In this document: piece by piece, positions 43,121 to 54,025 of the stretch
How positions within the stretch are numbered: the stretch's first letter is position 1
Layout of the letters: each line of letters begins with the position of its first letter
Assembly (NCBI GenBank): GCA_021803085.1
Contig: JAJZMD010000212.1
Location: 1 to 54,101, forward strand
Direction: 5' to 3'
Length of the DNA stretch: 54,101 bases
Source: Actinomycetes bacterium
GTDB lineage: Bacteria > Actinomycetota > Acidimicrobiia > Acidimicrobiales > RAAP-2
Translations under genes and position numbers: made by a program
Notes under the pieces: model-generated
What the model was told of the DNA's origin: nothing
What the model saw: only the letters and a program-made list of their open reading frames with translations
Database searches by the model: none

Positions 43121-44848
43121 GTGGGCGCGGTGCACCAGGAGGGGCGTGTCACCGAGGCCGGGCCGTTCGACGTGCTCGTGCTCGGCAGCGGCGTCGCGGG
43201 ACTCTCGGCCGCGGTCCGCCTCTGCCAGACGACCCGTGTGGCGGTGCTCACGAAAGGGGAGCTGTCGCAGTCCACCACTCGATGGGCGCAGGGCGGTGTG
43301 GCCGCGGTCATCGGCGGCGACGAGGACTCGACCGATCTCCACCTGGCCGACACGCTCAGGGCGGGCTCGGGCCTCTGCGACCCCGACGCGGTCCGGGTGC
43401 TCGTGGACGAGGGCCCGTCCCGCGTGGAGGAGCTGGTCGCCCTCGGGGCACGCTTCGACCGCGAGGCGTCGGGGTCGCTGTCCCTGGCGCGGGAGGGCGG
43501 CCACTCGAGGGCGCGCATCGTCCACGCGGGGGGCGCCGCGACGGGTGCGGAGGTGGAGCGCGCGCTGGTCGCGGCGACGGCGACCGGCGCCGTCGCCGTG
43601 CTGGAGCGGTGGTTCGCGCTCGACCTCGTCGTCGAGGACGGCCGCTGCCGAGGCGTGCTCGCGCTCGCGCCCGACGGCGCGACGGTCCGGGTGCTCGCCT
43701 CGCACGTCGTGCTGGCGACGGGCGGCGCGGGCCAGCTCTACGCGGTCACGACGAACCCGACCGAGGCGACGGGGGACGGATTCGCGATGGCGTTGCGGGC
43801 GGGCGTCCCGGTGGCGGACGTCGAGTTCGTCCAGTTCCACCCGACGGCGCTCCACCACCCGCTCATGCCGCGCCCGCTCCTCTCCGAGGCGCTGCGCGGC
43901 CACGGGGCGCTCCTGCGGGACAGGGACGGCGACCGGTTCTGCGACGAGCTCTCCCCCCGCGACGTGGTGAGCAGGGCGATGGCCGCGAGGATGGCCGAGC
44001 AGGGCGTGGAGCACCTCTGGCTGGACGCCACGGGGCTCGAGCGGTTCGAGGAGCGGTTCCCGACCATCGCCGCGTCGCTCGGCGCGGTCGGGCTCGATCC
44101 GACGCGGGACTGGCTGCCTGTGGCGCCCGCCGCCCACCACGTCTCCGGCGGGGTCGTGACCGATCTGTGGGGAGCGACGGCGCTCGAGGGGCTGTGGGCC
44201 GCGGGGGAAGCGGCATGCACGGGCGTCCACGGCGCCAACCGTCTCGCGTCCAACTCGCTGCTCGAAGGGATGGTCTTCGGCGCCCGGGTGGCCGAGGCCA
44301 TCGCCGGGGGCGCCGGACCGAGCGCCACCGGCGTGCTCGGATCACTGCGCGCACCGGCGGAGATCCCGGTCCGCCTGCTCGAGCTGCCCCTCGAAGGCCC
44401 GCCGCCGGGGGACCCGCGGCCGACCGCAGGCCCGCCGTCGGGGGACCCGCGGCCGACCGCAGGCCCGCCGTCCGCGGAGAGGCCCCCCGTCCGCGCCGCC
44501 CGGGACGCCCTCGACGCCACGAAGTCGTTGAGCGTCCTTCAGTCCGCGATGACCGCCGGCGCGGGCGTGGTGCGCAGCACCGCGTCGCTGGCTGCTGCAG
44601 CGGCGGCCGTCTGCGAGGTCGCGGCCCGCGCCACGGGCACGGACGTCGCGTCGCGCGAGCTCCAGAACCTCGCAGACGTCGCGCGCGCCCTCCTCGGCGC
44701 GGCAGCTCGACGGGAGGAGAGCCGCGGGGCGCACACGCGCTCGGACTTCCCCGAGACGGCGGAGGGGTGGCGCTGCCGGCAGGTCGTCGCCGTGCGCGCC
44801 GGCTCGCCGGACCGACGATGCGACCCGCCGGCCCGCACGGAGGGCTGA
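43121..44848 (+). CDS. nadB: L-aspartate oxidase
   Basis: This 575-residue flavoprotein oxidises L-aspartate to iminoaspartate, the first step of de novo NAD+ synthesis. It has VLVLGSGVAGLSAAVRL (FAD), STTRWAQGGVAAV, VVLATGGAGQLYAVTTNP, EFVQFHPTALHHP and GVHGANRLASNSLLEG. GTG 43121 is chosen for gagg about 6 nt upstream; TTG 43118 and GTG 43130 are alternatives. A 33-bp duplication lengthens the linker before the C-terminal domain. nadA and nadC are not in the window; nadE is at 16.3 kb. Confidence 0.93.
   Translation: MGAVHQEGRVTEAGPFDVLVLGSGVAGLSAAVRLCQTTRVAVLTKGELSQSTTRWAQGGVAAVIGGDEDSTDLHLADTLRAGSGLCDPDAVRVLVDEGPSRVEELVALGARFDREASGSLSLAREGGHSRARIVHAGGAATGAEVERALVAATATGAVAVLERWFALDLVVEDGRCRGVLALAPDGATVRVLASHVVLATGGAGQLYAVTTNPTEATGDGFAMALRAGVPVADVEFVQFHPTALHHPLMPRPLLSEALRGHGALLRDRDGDRFCDELSPRDVVSRAMAARMAEQGVEHLWLDATGLERFEERFPTIAASLGAVGLDPTRDWLPVAPAAHHVSGGVVTDLWGATALEGLWAAGEAACTGVHGANRLASNSLLEGMVFGARVAEAIAGGAGPSATGVLGSLRAPAEIPVRLLELPLEGPPPGDPRPTAGPPSGDPRPTAGPPSAERPPVRAARDALDATKSLSVLQSAMTAGAGVVRSTASLAAAAAAVCEVAARATGTDVASRELQNLADVARALLGAAARREESRGAHTRSDFPETAEGWRCRQVVAVRAGSPDRRCDPPARTEG
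44396..44461 (+). repeat. 33-bp in-frame duplication inside nadB
   Basis: Two adjacent 33-bp copies encode GPPPGDPRPTA and GPPSGDPRPTA, and a third GPPS follows. They expand a Pro-rich linker. Confidence 0.9.
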
Positions 44849-44851
44849 AGA

Positions 44852-45712
44852 TTGCTGCTCGCCGTCGACGTCGGCAACACCGAGACCGTGATCGGCCTGT
44901 TCGCCCGAACCCCGCAAGAGCGTGAGTCGCTGCCGCACGCCGGCATCGGGTTCGGCATCGGAGCGGAGCACCTGCACGGGCGGGACCTCACGCACCACTG
45001 GAGGCTGTCCACGGTGCCCACGAGGACGCCCGACGAGTACGCGGTGCTCCTCACGCAGATCCTCGACCTGGAGGGCCTCGACATCGCCGCGACCGTCGAC
45101 GGCCTCGTGATCTGCTCCTCGGTGCCCTCGGTGACCGGAGAGCTGCGACAGACTGCAGCCCGCTGGTTCGGCGGCGTGCCCTGCGTCGTGCTCGGGCCGG
45201 GCACGAGGAGCGGCATGCCGGTGCGCTACGACAACCCGAAGGACGTCGGCGCGGACCGCGTCGCGAACGCCATCGGCGCGTTCGACCTCTACGGCGGCCC
45301 GTGCGTCGTGGTCGACCTCGGCACGGCCACCACCTTCGACGCCATCTCGAGCACGGGCGAGTACCTCGGCGGGGCCATCGTTCCGGGAGTCGCGATCAGC
45401 TTGGAGGCGCTCTTCCAGCATGCCGCCGCACTCCGCCGGGTCGAGCTCGTCGAGCCCCGCTCGGCGATCGGGCGGTCGACGGCCGAATCGATCCAGTCCG
45501 GCGCGCTGTACGGATTCGCGGCGCAGGTGGACGGCATGTGCCGCCGCATCGTCGCCGAGCTCGGCGGCGCGACGGTCGTCGCGACCGGGGGGCTCAGCCA
45601 GCTCGTCGCCCCCCACGCCGAGACGATCGAGCACGTCGAGCCGTGGCTCACGCTGCACGGCCTGCGGCTCGTCTACGAGCGCAACGTCGACCCGGAGGCG
45701 AGGGGCGCATGA
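44852..45712 (+). CDS. coaX: Type III pantothenate kinase
   Basis: This 286-residue kinase makes 4'-phosphopantothenate, the committed step to CoA. It has LLAVDVGNTETVIGLF (phosphate loop), SSVPSVTGEL, YDNPKDVGADRVANAIGA and VVVDLGTATTFDAIS. TTG 44852 is 3 bp after the nadB stop. An insert near residue 25-40 (PQERESLPHAGIG) is unusual but outside the core. It overlaps lysS by 4 bp. Confidence 0.94.
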   Translation: MLLAVDVGNTETVIGLFARTPQERESLPHAGIGFGIGAEHLHGRDLTHHWRLSTVPTRTPDEYAVLLTQILDLEGLDIAATVDGLVICSSVPSVTGELRQTAARWFGGVPCVVLGPGTRSGMPVRYDNPKDVGADRVANAIGAFDLYGGPCVVVDLGTATTFDAISSTGEYLGGAIVPGVAISLEALFQHAAALRRVELVEPRSAIGRSTAESIQSGALYGFAAQVDGMCRRIVAELGGATVVATGGLSQLVAPHAETIEHVEPWLTLHGLRLVYERNVDPEARGA

Positions 45713-47199
45713 CGACAGTCCCCTACCGCTTCGACCAGACGGCGACGGCCTCGGAGGTGGTCGCGCGCTTCGGCGGTCTCGCCCCCGGAGAGGAGTCCGG
45801 CGACGAAGTGTCGGTCGCAGGACGGGTCATGCTCTCGCGTCCCCAGGGGAAGCTCGCCTTCGCCGAGCTTCGCGACTCCTCGGGCGCCGTGCAGCTCTTC
45901 GCGCTCGACGGGGTGACCCGCGACTTCCAGGCGTTCACCCGGCTGCGGCTCGGCGACTGGGTGGGCGCGTGCGGCGAGGTGGTGCGCACCCGGCGCGGCG
46001 AGGTCTCCGTGAAGATCGCCGACTGGGTGCTGCTCGCCGAAGCGCGCCTGCCGTTCGGCGACAAATGGCGGGGTGTGACCGACGTGGAGACGCGGTTCCG
46101 CCAGCGCGAGGTGGACTTGTGGACGAGCCCCGATGCCCGGCGCGTGCTCGCCCTGCGCAGCCAGCTGGTGCGCCGCATGCGCGAGCGTCTGTGGGACATG
46201 GGGTTCGTGGAGGTCGAGACCCCGATCCTCCACCCCATCCCCGGCGGCGCGCACGCGCGCCCGTTCGTCACGCACTTCCGGGCCCTCGACATGGACGTCT
46301 ACCTGCGGATCGCGCCGGAGCTCTACTTGAAGCGGCTCGTCGTGGGCGGCTTCGAGAAGGTGTTCGAGATCGGCCGGCTGTTCCGCAACGAGGGTCTCTC
46401 GCCGCGCCACAACCCCGAGTTCACGACGCTCGAGCTCTACCAGGCCTACGCCGACTACCACGACATGATGTCGCTCGTGGAGGAGCTCGTGACCGGGCTC
46501 GCGCGCGACATCCTCGGCACCACGTCGCTCACCTACCAGGGGAGGCCGCTCGACCTCACGCCCCCGTGGCGCCGCGCGACCCTCACGGAGCTCGTCTGCG
46601 AGAAGACGGGTCTCGACGTGAGCGTGCACACGCCGAGAGAGACGCTGGCGAGGTGGGCGCGTGACCAGGGGGTGGAGGTCGCACCCAGCTGGGGGCCGGG
46701 GAAGCTCCTGCTCGAGCTCTACGAGAAGACGACCGAGGGCGAGCTGTGGGAACCGGTCTTCGTGCACGACTACCCGAAGGAGGTCTCGCCGCTCGCCCGC
46801 GTCCACCGTGACGACCCGATGCTCGCGGAGCGCTTCGAGCAGGTGGTCGCGGGGCGCGAGCTCGTCAACGCGTTCAGCGAGCTCGTCGACCCTGCCGAGC
46901 AGCTCGCCCGCTTCGAAGAGCAGGCCGGGGCGCGCGAGCAAGGCGACGAGGAGGCGATGCTCGTCGACACCGACTACGTCCGCGCGCTCGGCCACGGGCT
47001 CCCGCCGACCGGGGGGCTCGGGCTCGGCATCGACCGTCTGGCGATGCTCTTCTCGGACGTCGCGCACATCAGGGAGGTGATCTCCTTCCCGATGATGCGG
47101 CCCGAGCGCGCCGAAGGCGGTGAGGGGTCCGCCGCAGGCGGTGAGGAGCGTGCCGCAGGCAGGGGGGGCGGCTCCGGCGGAGACGAGCTGCGCGCATAG
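45709..47199 (+). CDS. lysS: Lysyl-tRNA synthetase, class II
   Basis: This 496-residue enzyme has an OB-fold anticodon domain (VAGRVMLSRPQGKLAFAELRD in parts) and class II motifs: motif 1 around VEVETPILHPIPGG, motif 2 FRNEGLSPRHNPEFTTLE, motif 3 GLGLGIDRLAML. It lacks the N-terminal extension of mycobacterial LysX-type fusions. ATG 45709 overlaps coaX (ATGA). The last 30 residues are Gly/Glu/Ala repeats coded by near-identical gccgcaggcggtgagg units. Confidence 0.95.
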   Translation: MTTVPYRFDQTATASEVVARFGGLAPGEESGDEVSVAGRVMLSRPQGKLAFAELRDSSGAVQLFALDGVTRDFQAFTRLRLGDWVGACGEVVRTRRGEVSVKIADWVLLAEARLPFGDKWRGVTDVETRFRQREVDLWTSPDARRVLALRSQLVRRMRERLWDMGFVEVETPILHPIPGGAHARPFVTHFRALDMDVYLRIAPELYLKRLVVGGFEKVFEIGRLFRNEGLSPRHNPEFTTLELYQAYADYHDMMSLVEELVTGLARDILGTTSLTYQGRPLDLTPPWRRATLTELVCEKTGLDVSVHTPRETLARWARDQGVEVAPSWGPGKLLLELYEKTTEGELWEPVFVHDYPKEVSPLARVHRDDPMLAERFEQVVAGRELVNAFSELVDPAEQLARFEEQAGAREQGDEEAMLVDTDYVRALGHGLPPTGGLGLGIDRLAMLFSDVAHIREVISFPMMRPERAEGGEGSAAGGEERAAGRGGGSGGDELRA

Positions 47200-47525
47200 T
47201 GCCGGAAGGCGAGCCGTCGCCTCGGCTTCAGAACTCCGAGACGGCACTCCTGTCAAGTAGATGGGACTTCACCCCGCAGGACCCGGTGGCCAAGGGGGCT
47301 GACGGCGACGCTGATCTCGCTCGGCTTCGGCCCGTACCTCGACTTCTTCCTCCGGCCCCGCGCTGGGCGACCGGCGCCCGCCCTCGACCTCGCCGATGAC
47401 CTGCGCTTCCGCGCCGGCGACTCGGTCTTCGTGAGCCCGGACCTCCTGACGTGGTGCCGTCATCCCCGTGCGGTCACTGCGAGGTGTCGGTCCTCTGATT
47501 GACGCCACCGGACCCGGGGGAGAAC
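47200..47525. other. 326-bp intergenic stretch with possible gene remnant
   Basis: In mycobacteria lsr2 lies between lysS and clpC; here there is none. One frame (about 47281-47499) is open without a start codon and contains TLISLGFGPYLDFFLRPRAG and DDLRFRAGDSVFVSPDLL, which look protein-like and could be a decayed gene. A short 5-bp hairpin (ctcgg/ccgag at 47221-47240) follows lysS. I recognise no family. Confidence 0.35.
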
Positions 47526-48107
47526 ATGACGCCCATGGCGCTGCCTACCCCCAGGCTGCACACCGCCCGTCTCCGACTTCGCCCCTTCGAAGACGCCGAT
47601 GCCGGCGACCTCTTCGCGCTGCACACCAACGCGTCGGTGCTGCGCTATTGGGACGCACCGCCGTGGACTGACCCCATGCGCGCCGAGCGGTTCATCGCGG
47701 CGTGCCAGCAGATGGCAGAGGCGGGCACCGGGGCGCGGCTGGCCGTGGACCGTGCCGATGAACGGATGTTCATCGGCTGGTGCAGCCTGAACCGGTGGAA
47801 CCCTGACCACCGCAGCGCGTCGCTGGCCTATTGCTTCAAGGATGCGGCGTGGGGCCGCGGCTACGCGACGGAGGCGGCCCGCGAGTTGCTGCGGTGGGCA
47901 TTCGACTCGTTGGACCTGAACCGCGTCCAGGCTGAGACCGATACGCGCAACGCGGCGTCCGCCCGGGTCCTCGAGAAGCTCGGTTTCGTGCGGGAAGGGA
48001 CGGTTCGGGAGGACTGCGTCGTGAACGGCGAGGTCTCGGACTCGTGGGTCTACGGGCTGATCAGGCGTGAGTGGCAGCCCTCGTCCGCGGCGCTTCCCGC
48101 CCGCTGA
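47526..48107 (+). CDS. GNAT acetyltransferase (RimJ/RimL-like)
   Basis: This 193-residue protein has the RimJ/RimL-type N-terminus (TARLRLRPFEDADAGDLFALHTN) in blocks, the acetyl-CoA motif around GYATEAARELLRWAF, LNRVQAETDTRNAASARVLEKLGF and a VYGLIRREW end. Relatives acetylate N-terminal residues or small amines. ATG 47526 is close behind a gggggag site. Ordinary codon use but no core neighbour, so it belongs to the accessory patch between lysS and the polyprenyl synthase gene. Confidence 0.88.
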   Translation: MTPMALPTPRLHTARLRLRPFEDADAGDLFALHTNASVLRYWDAPPWTDPMRAERFIAACQQMAEAGTGARLAVDRADERMFIGWCSLNRWNPDHRSASLAYCFKDAAWGRGYATEAARELLRWAFDSLDLNRVQAETDTRNAASARVLEKLGFVREGTVREDCVVNGEVSDSWVYGLIRREWQPSSAALPAR

Positions 48108-48259
48108 GCCTCGATCCCTCGCGAAGCGTCACCCGGCGGCTTCGCCCGACCACACGCGGGCCGGCCCACACGGCGGTGTCGGTCGATCCTGCGGGGGCCG
48201 GCCAGCGACGCCCACCACGACGAGCTCGGAGGGGCGGCGGGCCCTGTGCCGGGCGGGCT

Positions 48260-48601
48260 CTACCTCGCGCTGTGCGGTGGCGTTCCGTCCGACTCCCGAT
48301 CGCCCGCCGAAGGCAGTACACGGTCGAGTAGCGCGGAGGCGGGGCACCACCCGGTGGCGACGAGGAGGAGCTGGTTGGCGCCGACGAGCCCCGGCAAGAG
48401 CGCGAACCATCGGTTCACGCTGGCAGCGAGGATCGTGCCGGTCAGCGTGAAGGTTCCGGCCAAGAAGAACAGGATCCGGTGCTTCGGCCAGCCCCTGTTG
48501 GCGGCGCAGTGGGGAGCGGGACCGAAGCGGTCCTGGGCGGTGGACGCGGCGGTGGTCGCGGCGGTGGTCGCGGCGGCGGTGGAGAGGGTGGCTGGTGTCA
48601 T
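48260..48601 (-). CDS. DUF2892/YgaP-type small membrane protein
   Basis: This 113-residue protein begins with a 30-residue Ala/Thr-rich stretch and then has two hydrophobic segments (ILFFLAGTFTLTGTILAA and FALLPGLVGANQLLLVATGW), followed by the CPASALLDRVL end, the hallmark of the DUF2892 family often linked to rhodaneses. Starting at ATG 48601 places TACCAT 7 nt upstream; an in-frame GTG at 48640 would lie beyond the palindrome and is unlikely. The upstream palindrome points to control by a CsoR/CstR-type repressor encoded elsewhere. Confidence 0.8.
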   Translation of the reverse strand: MTPATLSTAAATTAATTAASTAQDRFGPAPHCAANRGWPKHRILFFLAGTFTLTGTILAASVNRWFALLPGLVGANQLLLVATGWCPASALLDRVLPSAGDRESDGTPPHSAR

Positions 48602-48608
48602 CGACGGT

Positions 48609-48614
48609 ATGGTA
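48609..48614 (-). promoter_or_regulatory. -10 box of DUF2892 gene (leaderless)
   Basis: TACCAT on the minus strand ends 7 nt before the ATG at 48601; the operator palindrome starts 4 bp upstream of it. Confidence 0.45.
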
Positions 48615-48618
48615 CCAA

Positions 48619-48634
48619 ATACCCCTATGGGTAT
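48619..48634. promoter_or_regulatory. CsoR/CstR-like operator
   Basis: ATACCCCTATGGGTAT is a near-perfect 16-bp inverted repeat of ATACCC halves (a one-base asymmetry in the centre). It has the ATACCC...GGGTAT form bound by CsoR-family copper or persulfide repressors and covers the spacer/-35 region of the DUF2892 promoter. No csoR gene lies in the window. Confidence 0.55.
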
Positions 48635-48803
48635 ATGCACTCAGGGCCGCAGGCTTGGCTCGTCGAGGTTGGAGGTTCCCCGGGACGGGCCGCCAGCGGC
48701 GTCGTCCTCGACTCGCGCTCCGGACTCGAGAAGGGGACGGTCCGTGCTCGCACGCGAACGACCCGGCCCCCTGCCAGGAGGTCTGGACTCGGGGTGAACG
48801 CGC

Positions 48804-49778
48804 TCAGCCTGGCAGGTCGTCCAGGAGCGACCTGGCCAGACGCGCGAGCCCGTCCGCGACGCTCGGTGGGCCGATCCCCTCGGTCGCCACCAGCGCGTCG
48901 GCGACGTGGCGGCGCGCGACCGCGACCGTCGTCTCGATCGCCGTGGACTCGCTCACGATCGAGCGCGCCTTCTCCCGCTCGGGCTGGCCCAGCGGCTGGC
49001 CGAGGAGCGTCCGGAGCTCGGGACCGGCGTCGGGGTCGCGCAGCGCGAGCAGGACCGGGAGCGTGTAGACGCCCTCCGCGAGGTCCTGGCCCGGCGGCTT
49101 GCCGAGTTCGCCGTCGTCCGCGACGACGTCGAGGACGTCGTCGCGGAGCTGGAAGACCATCCCCAACGCGCGCCCGAACTGGGTGAACGCGTCCACCTCG
49201 TCTCGGCGCGCGCCGCTCGTGAGCGCGCCGATCCGGCAGGAGGCCGACATGAGTGCCGCCGTCTTCCCGGCGATCGCGGCGAAGTAGTCGCCCTCGCTCC
49301 GGTCCGTCTTGAAGCAGGACCGGACTTCGACGATCTGACCCTGGCAGAGCTGCCCGAGGGTCGTCGCGAGGAGGCCGGCGACCTCGGTGCCCAGCGCGGC
49401 GGCGATCGCCGCGGAGCGCGCGAGCAGGTAGTCGCCCGCGACGATCGCGACGAGGTTGCCGTACCGGCTGTTCACGCTCTCGACGCTCCGCCGGACGCTC
49501 GCTTCGTCGATGACGTCGTCGTGGTAGAGCGACGCCAGGTGCACGAGCTCGACGGCCACCCCCCCGAGGAGGTCCTGCTCCGACGCCTTGCGCTCGCCGC
49601 GCGTGGCCGCGACGAGCGCGAGCGCCGGCCGGAGCCTCTTGCCGCCCGCCGCGATGAGGTGCGTCGTCACGTCGTCGAGGAAGCTGTCCCCCGTCATCAC
49701 CGACCCGGCGAGCAACGGCTCGAGACGCTCGAGCTCCTCGTCGACCATGGGGAGACCGAGAGCCTCCGTGGCATTCAC
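48804..49778 (-). CDS. Polyprenyl diphosphate synthase (trans-type)
   Basis: This 324-residue enzyme has the first Asp-rich motif in LVHLASLYHDDVIDEA, GGKRLRPAL near the N-terminus, the GQIVEV region and the second motif LRDDVLDV. It elongates isoprenoid chains, probably the menaquinone side chain (heptaprenyl-nonaprenyl class); the product length cannot be set from sequence. GTG 49778 is preferred over ATG 49748 because TAACGT lies 7 nt upstream. The gene diverges from clpC. Confidence 0.9.
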   Translation of the reverse strand: MNATEALGLPMVDEELERLEPLLAGSVMTGDSFLDDVTTHLIAAGGKRLRPALALVAATRGERKASEQDLLGGVAVELVHLASLYHDDVIDEASVRRSVESVNSRYGNLVAIVAGDYLLARSAAIAAALGTEVAGLLATTLGQLCQGQIVEVRSCFKTDRSEGDYFAAIAGKTAALMSASCRIGALTSGARRDEVDAFTQFGRALGMVFQLRDDVLDVVADDGELGKPPGQDLAEGVYTLPVLLALRDPDAGPELRTLLGQPLGQPEREKARSIVSESTAIETTVAVARRHVADALVATEGIGPPSVADGLARLARSLLDDLPG

Positions 49779-49785
49779 GATCCGC

Positions 49786-49791
49786 ACGTTA
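49786..49791 (-). promoter_or_regulatory. -10 box of polyprenyl synthase gene (leaderless)
   Basis: TAACGT on the minus strand ends 7 nt before GTG 49778, without Shine-Dalgarno. Confidence 0.45.
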
Positions 49792-50080
49792 CGCGACGGG
49801 TGCGGGGCGGGAACACTTCCGGCCGGTGCGGTCGTGGGCCGCGGGCGCGGCCGTGTCCGTGGGCGCGCCCGTCGCCGCGCCCGTCGCCGTGATCGTCGCC
49901 GGAGGCGCTCTCGTGGCCGGCGGGCGCGGTCTCTGCCCCGCCGCGTCGCCGCCGCGTCGCCGCGTACGGGATCGGTGAGCGCCCGCTGAGCTGGGCATAC
50001 ACGTGCTGGTTCCCGGGCCGCCGCCGCGGCCGACGCGGAGGCGCCGTGAGGCGCGCGGCGGGCGGGTAGGACCCTACGGG
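49792..50080. other. Intergenic region between polyprenyl synthase gene and clpC
   Basis: The roughly 345-bp gap between the two starts (49779-50123) is low-complexity and very GC-rich, with cgcgcccgtcgcc and cgccgcgtcgcc repeats. One plus-strand frame gives a hydrophobic stretch (APVAAPVAVIVAGGALVAGG) but lacks a ribosome site or start context, so I treat the region as non-coding promoter DNA. Confidence 0.5.
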
Positions 50081-50086
50081 TACACT
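50081..50086 (+). promoter_or_regulatory. Candidate clpC -10 box
   Basis: TACACT lies 37 nt before GTG 50124, which has a strong ggaggcgga ribosome site. No clear -35, SigR or ClgR motif was found. Confidence 0.4.
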
Positions 50087-50123
50087 CCAGTCCTAGGTAA
50101 CGAGCCAGTACGGAGGCGGACAC

Positions 50124-52634
<2,511 letters not shown>

Positions 52635-52687
52635 GCTCGAGCGGCCGGCGGGGCCCTCGCGCGGCCGGTGCACAGGCCCTGCGCCGG

Positions 52688-52693
52688 TACGAT
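52688..52693 (+). promoter_or_regulatory. -10 box of disA (leaderless)
   Basis: TACGAT ends 6 nt before the disA GTG at 52700, with no Shine-Dalgarno. Confidence 0.5.
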
Positions 52694-52699
52694 GCAGCG

Positions 52700-53938
52700 G
52701 TGGCCGACCAGAGCGACGCGCTGCTGGACGCGCTGGCGCTCGTCGCGCCCGGGACGCCGCTGCGCCAGGGGCTCGACCGCGTCCTGCAGGCCAAGCGCGG
52801 AGCCCTCGTGGTCATGGGGGACGACGCGGCCGTGCTCGCCATCTGCACCGGGGGCTTCCTGCTCGACGCCGAGTTCACGCCCCAGCGGTTGTCCGAGCTC
52901 GCGAAGATGGACGGCGCGATCGTGCTCACCGCCGACTGCTCGCGCATCGCCAGGGCCAACGTCCACCTGATGCCCCGCGCGTCGATCCCGACGAGCGAGA
53001 CCGGCACGCGGCACCGGACGGCCGAACGGGTCGCCCGCTCCCTGGACGTACCGGTCGTGACCGTGTCCGAGGCGATGGCGACCGTCACCGTCTACAGGGG
53101 CGCTGCCCGCCACACGCTGCAGCAGCCTGGCCGGTTGATCGACCGGGCCAGCCAGGCCATCGCCGCGGTGGAGCGGTTCAAGTCCCGATACGACGTCGCG
53201 CTCGCGCTGCTCTCGACGCTCGAAGTGGAAGACACCGTCTCGGTCAATGACGTCGTCGCCGTCCTCCAGCCTGGCGAGATGGTGGTGCGGTTCACCGAGG
53301 AGGTCGAGGGGTACCTCGTCGAGCTCGGCGAGGACGGCCGGCTCATCCGGCTGCAGATCGAAGAGCTCGGGGCCGGCGTCGAAGAGGCGCTTCGGCTCGT
53401 CGCGCTCGACTACGTCGCGCTCGACCACGTCGCGCTCGACCACGTCGCGCTCGACCACGTCGCGCTCGACCACGTCGCGCTCGACCACGTGGTGGCCGAC
53501 GAGCCCGAGGGTGACGAGCCCGAGGGTGACGCTGCAGGGTCCCGTCACGACGGGCACGTCGCCGACCGGCGACGCGACCGGCACGTCCTGAATCTGAAGC
53601 AGCGTGCGGACGCGGCGCTCGCGGCGCTGCACGGCCTCAGCCACGAGGATCTGCTCGGCAGGATCGCGGTCGCCGGGGTGCTGGGCTTCGACCCCGTGCC
53701 CGGTGCGCTCGACCTGCCGGTCGAAGCGCGCGGGTACCGGCTCCTCCACCGTCTGCCGCGGGTCTCCGACTCGATCATCGAGCGGATCGTGGAGCGGTTC
53801 GTCACCCTTCCGCAGATCCTGCAGGCGACCCTCGTCGAGCTGGAGAAGGTGGGCGGGGTCGGCGAGGCGAAGGCCCGGACCGTGAAGGACGGCCTGTCGA
53901 GGATGGTCGAGGCGAGCATCCTCGAACGCTACGAGTGA
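52700..53938 (+). CDS. disA: DisA, c-di-AMP synthase and DNA-integrity scanner
   Basis: This 412-residue protein makes cyclic di-AMP from ATP. The DAC domain has the D71-G-A motif (KMDGAIVLTADC) and R104-H-R (GTRHRTAERVA). A helical middle domain and a C-terminal helix-hairpin-helix (LEKVGGVGEAKARTVKDGL) bind branched DNA. It is about 55 residues longer than usual because of a repeat insertion at 234-277 (VALDH units, then two EPEGD units) between the middle region and residues about 295 onward. Start and leaderless box agree at GTG 52700. Confidence 0.93.
   Translation: MADQSDALLDALALVAPGTPLRQGLDRVLQAKRGALVVMGDDAAVLAICTGGFLLDAEFTPQRLSELAKMDGAIVLTADCSRIARANVHLMPRASIPTSETGTRHRTAERVARSLDVPVVTVSEAMATVTVYRGAARHTLQQPGRLIDRASQAIAAVERFKSRYDVALALLSTLEVEDTVSVNDVVAVLQPGEMVVRFTEEVEGYLVELGEDGRLIRLQIEELGAGVEEALRLVALDYVALDHVALDHVALDHVALDHVALDHVVADEPEGDEPEGDAAGSRHDGHVADRRRDRHVLNLKQRADAALAALHGLSHEDLLGRIAVAGVLGFDPVPGALDLPVEARGYRLLHRLPRVSDSIIERIVERFVTLPQILQATLVELEKVGGVGEAKARTVKDGLSRMVEASILERYE
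53399..53488 (+). repeat. 15-bp tandem repeat, 6 copies, inside disA
   Basis: Six head-to-tail 15-bp units (gtcgcgctcgaccac, the first ending in tac) encode VALDY and then five VALDH. Immediately after, a second 15-bp unit (gagcccgagggtgac) is present twice (53501-53530). Confidence 0.95.
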
Positions 53939-54019
53939 CGCGCCAAGTTGGCCGCTCGGAGGCTCCCCTGAATGCGTGCGTCCCCGACGGCCCGGGGGCG
54001 GCGCCCGCTCGCGATCCGG

Positions 54020-54025
54020 TACAAT
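54020..54025 (+). promoter_or_regulatory. -10-like box near the window end
   Basis: TACAAT is the best -10 hexamer after disA. The downstream gene is cut by the window edge and cannot be identified; no -35 is evident. Confidence 0.35.

Noticed and set aside
41057-44848. A 1263-codon plus-strand open frame
   Set aside because: Only its last part (from about 43121) is nadB; the upstream part is the GC-rich shadow of folK, DUF2520 and panC in another frame and has no protein-like composition.
49800-50000. Small plus-strand gene with a hydrophobic stretch before clpC
   Set aside because: Low-complexity GC-rich DNA, no ribosome site or TANNNT box at the right distance, and other frames look equally open.
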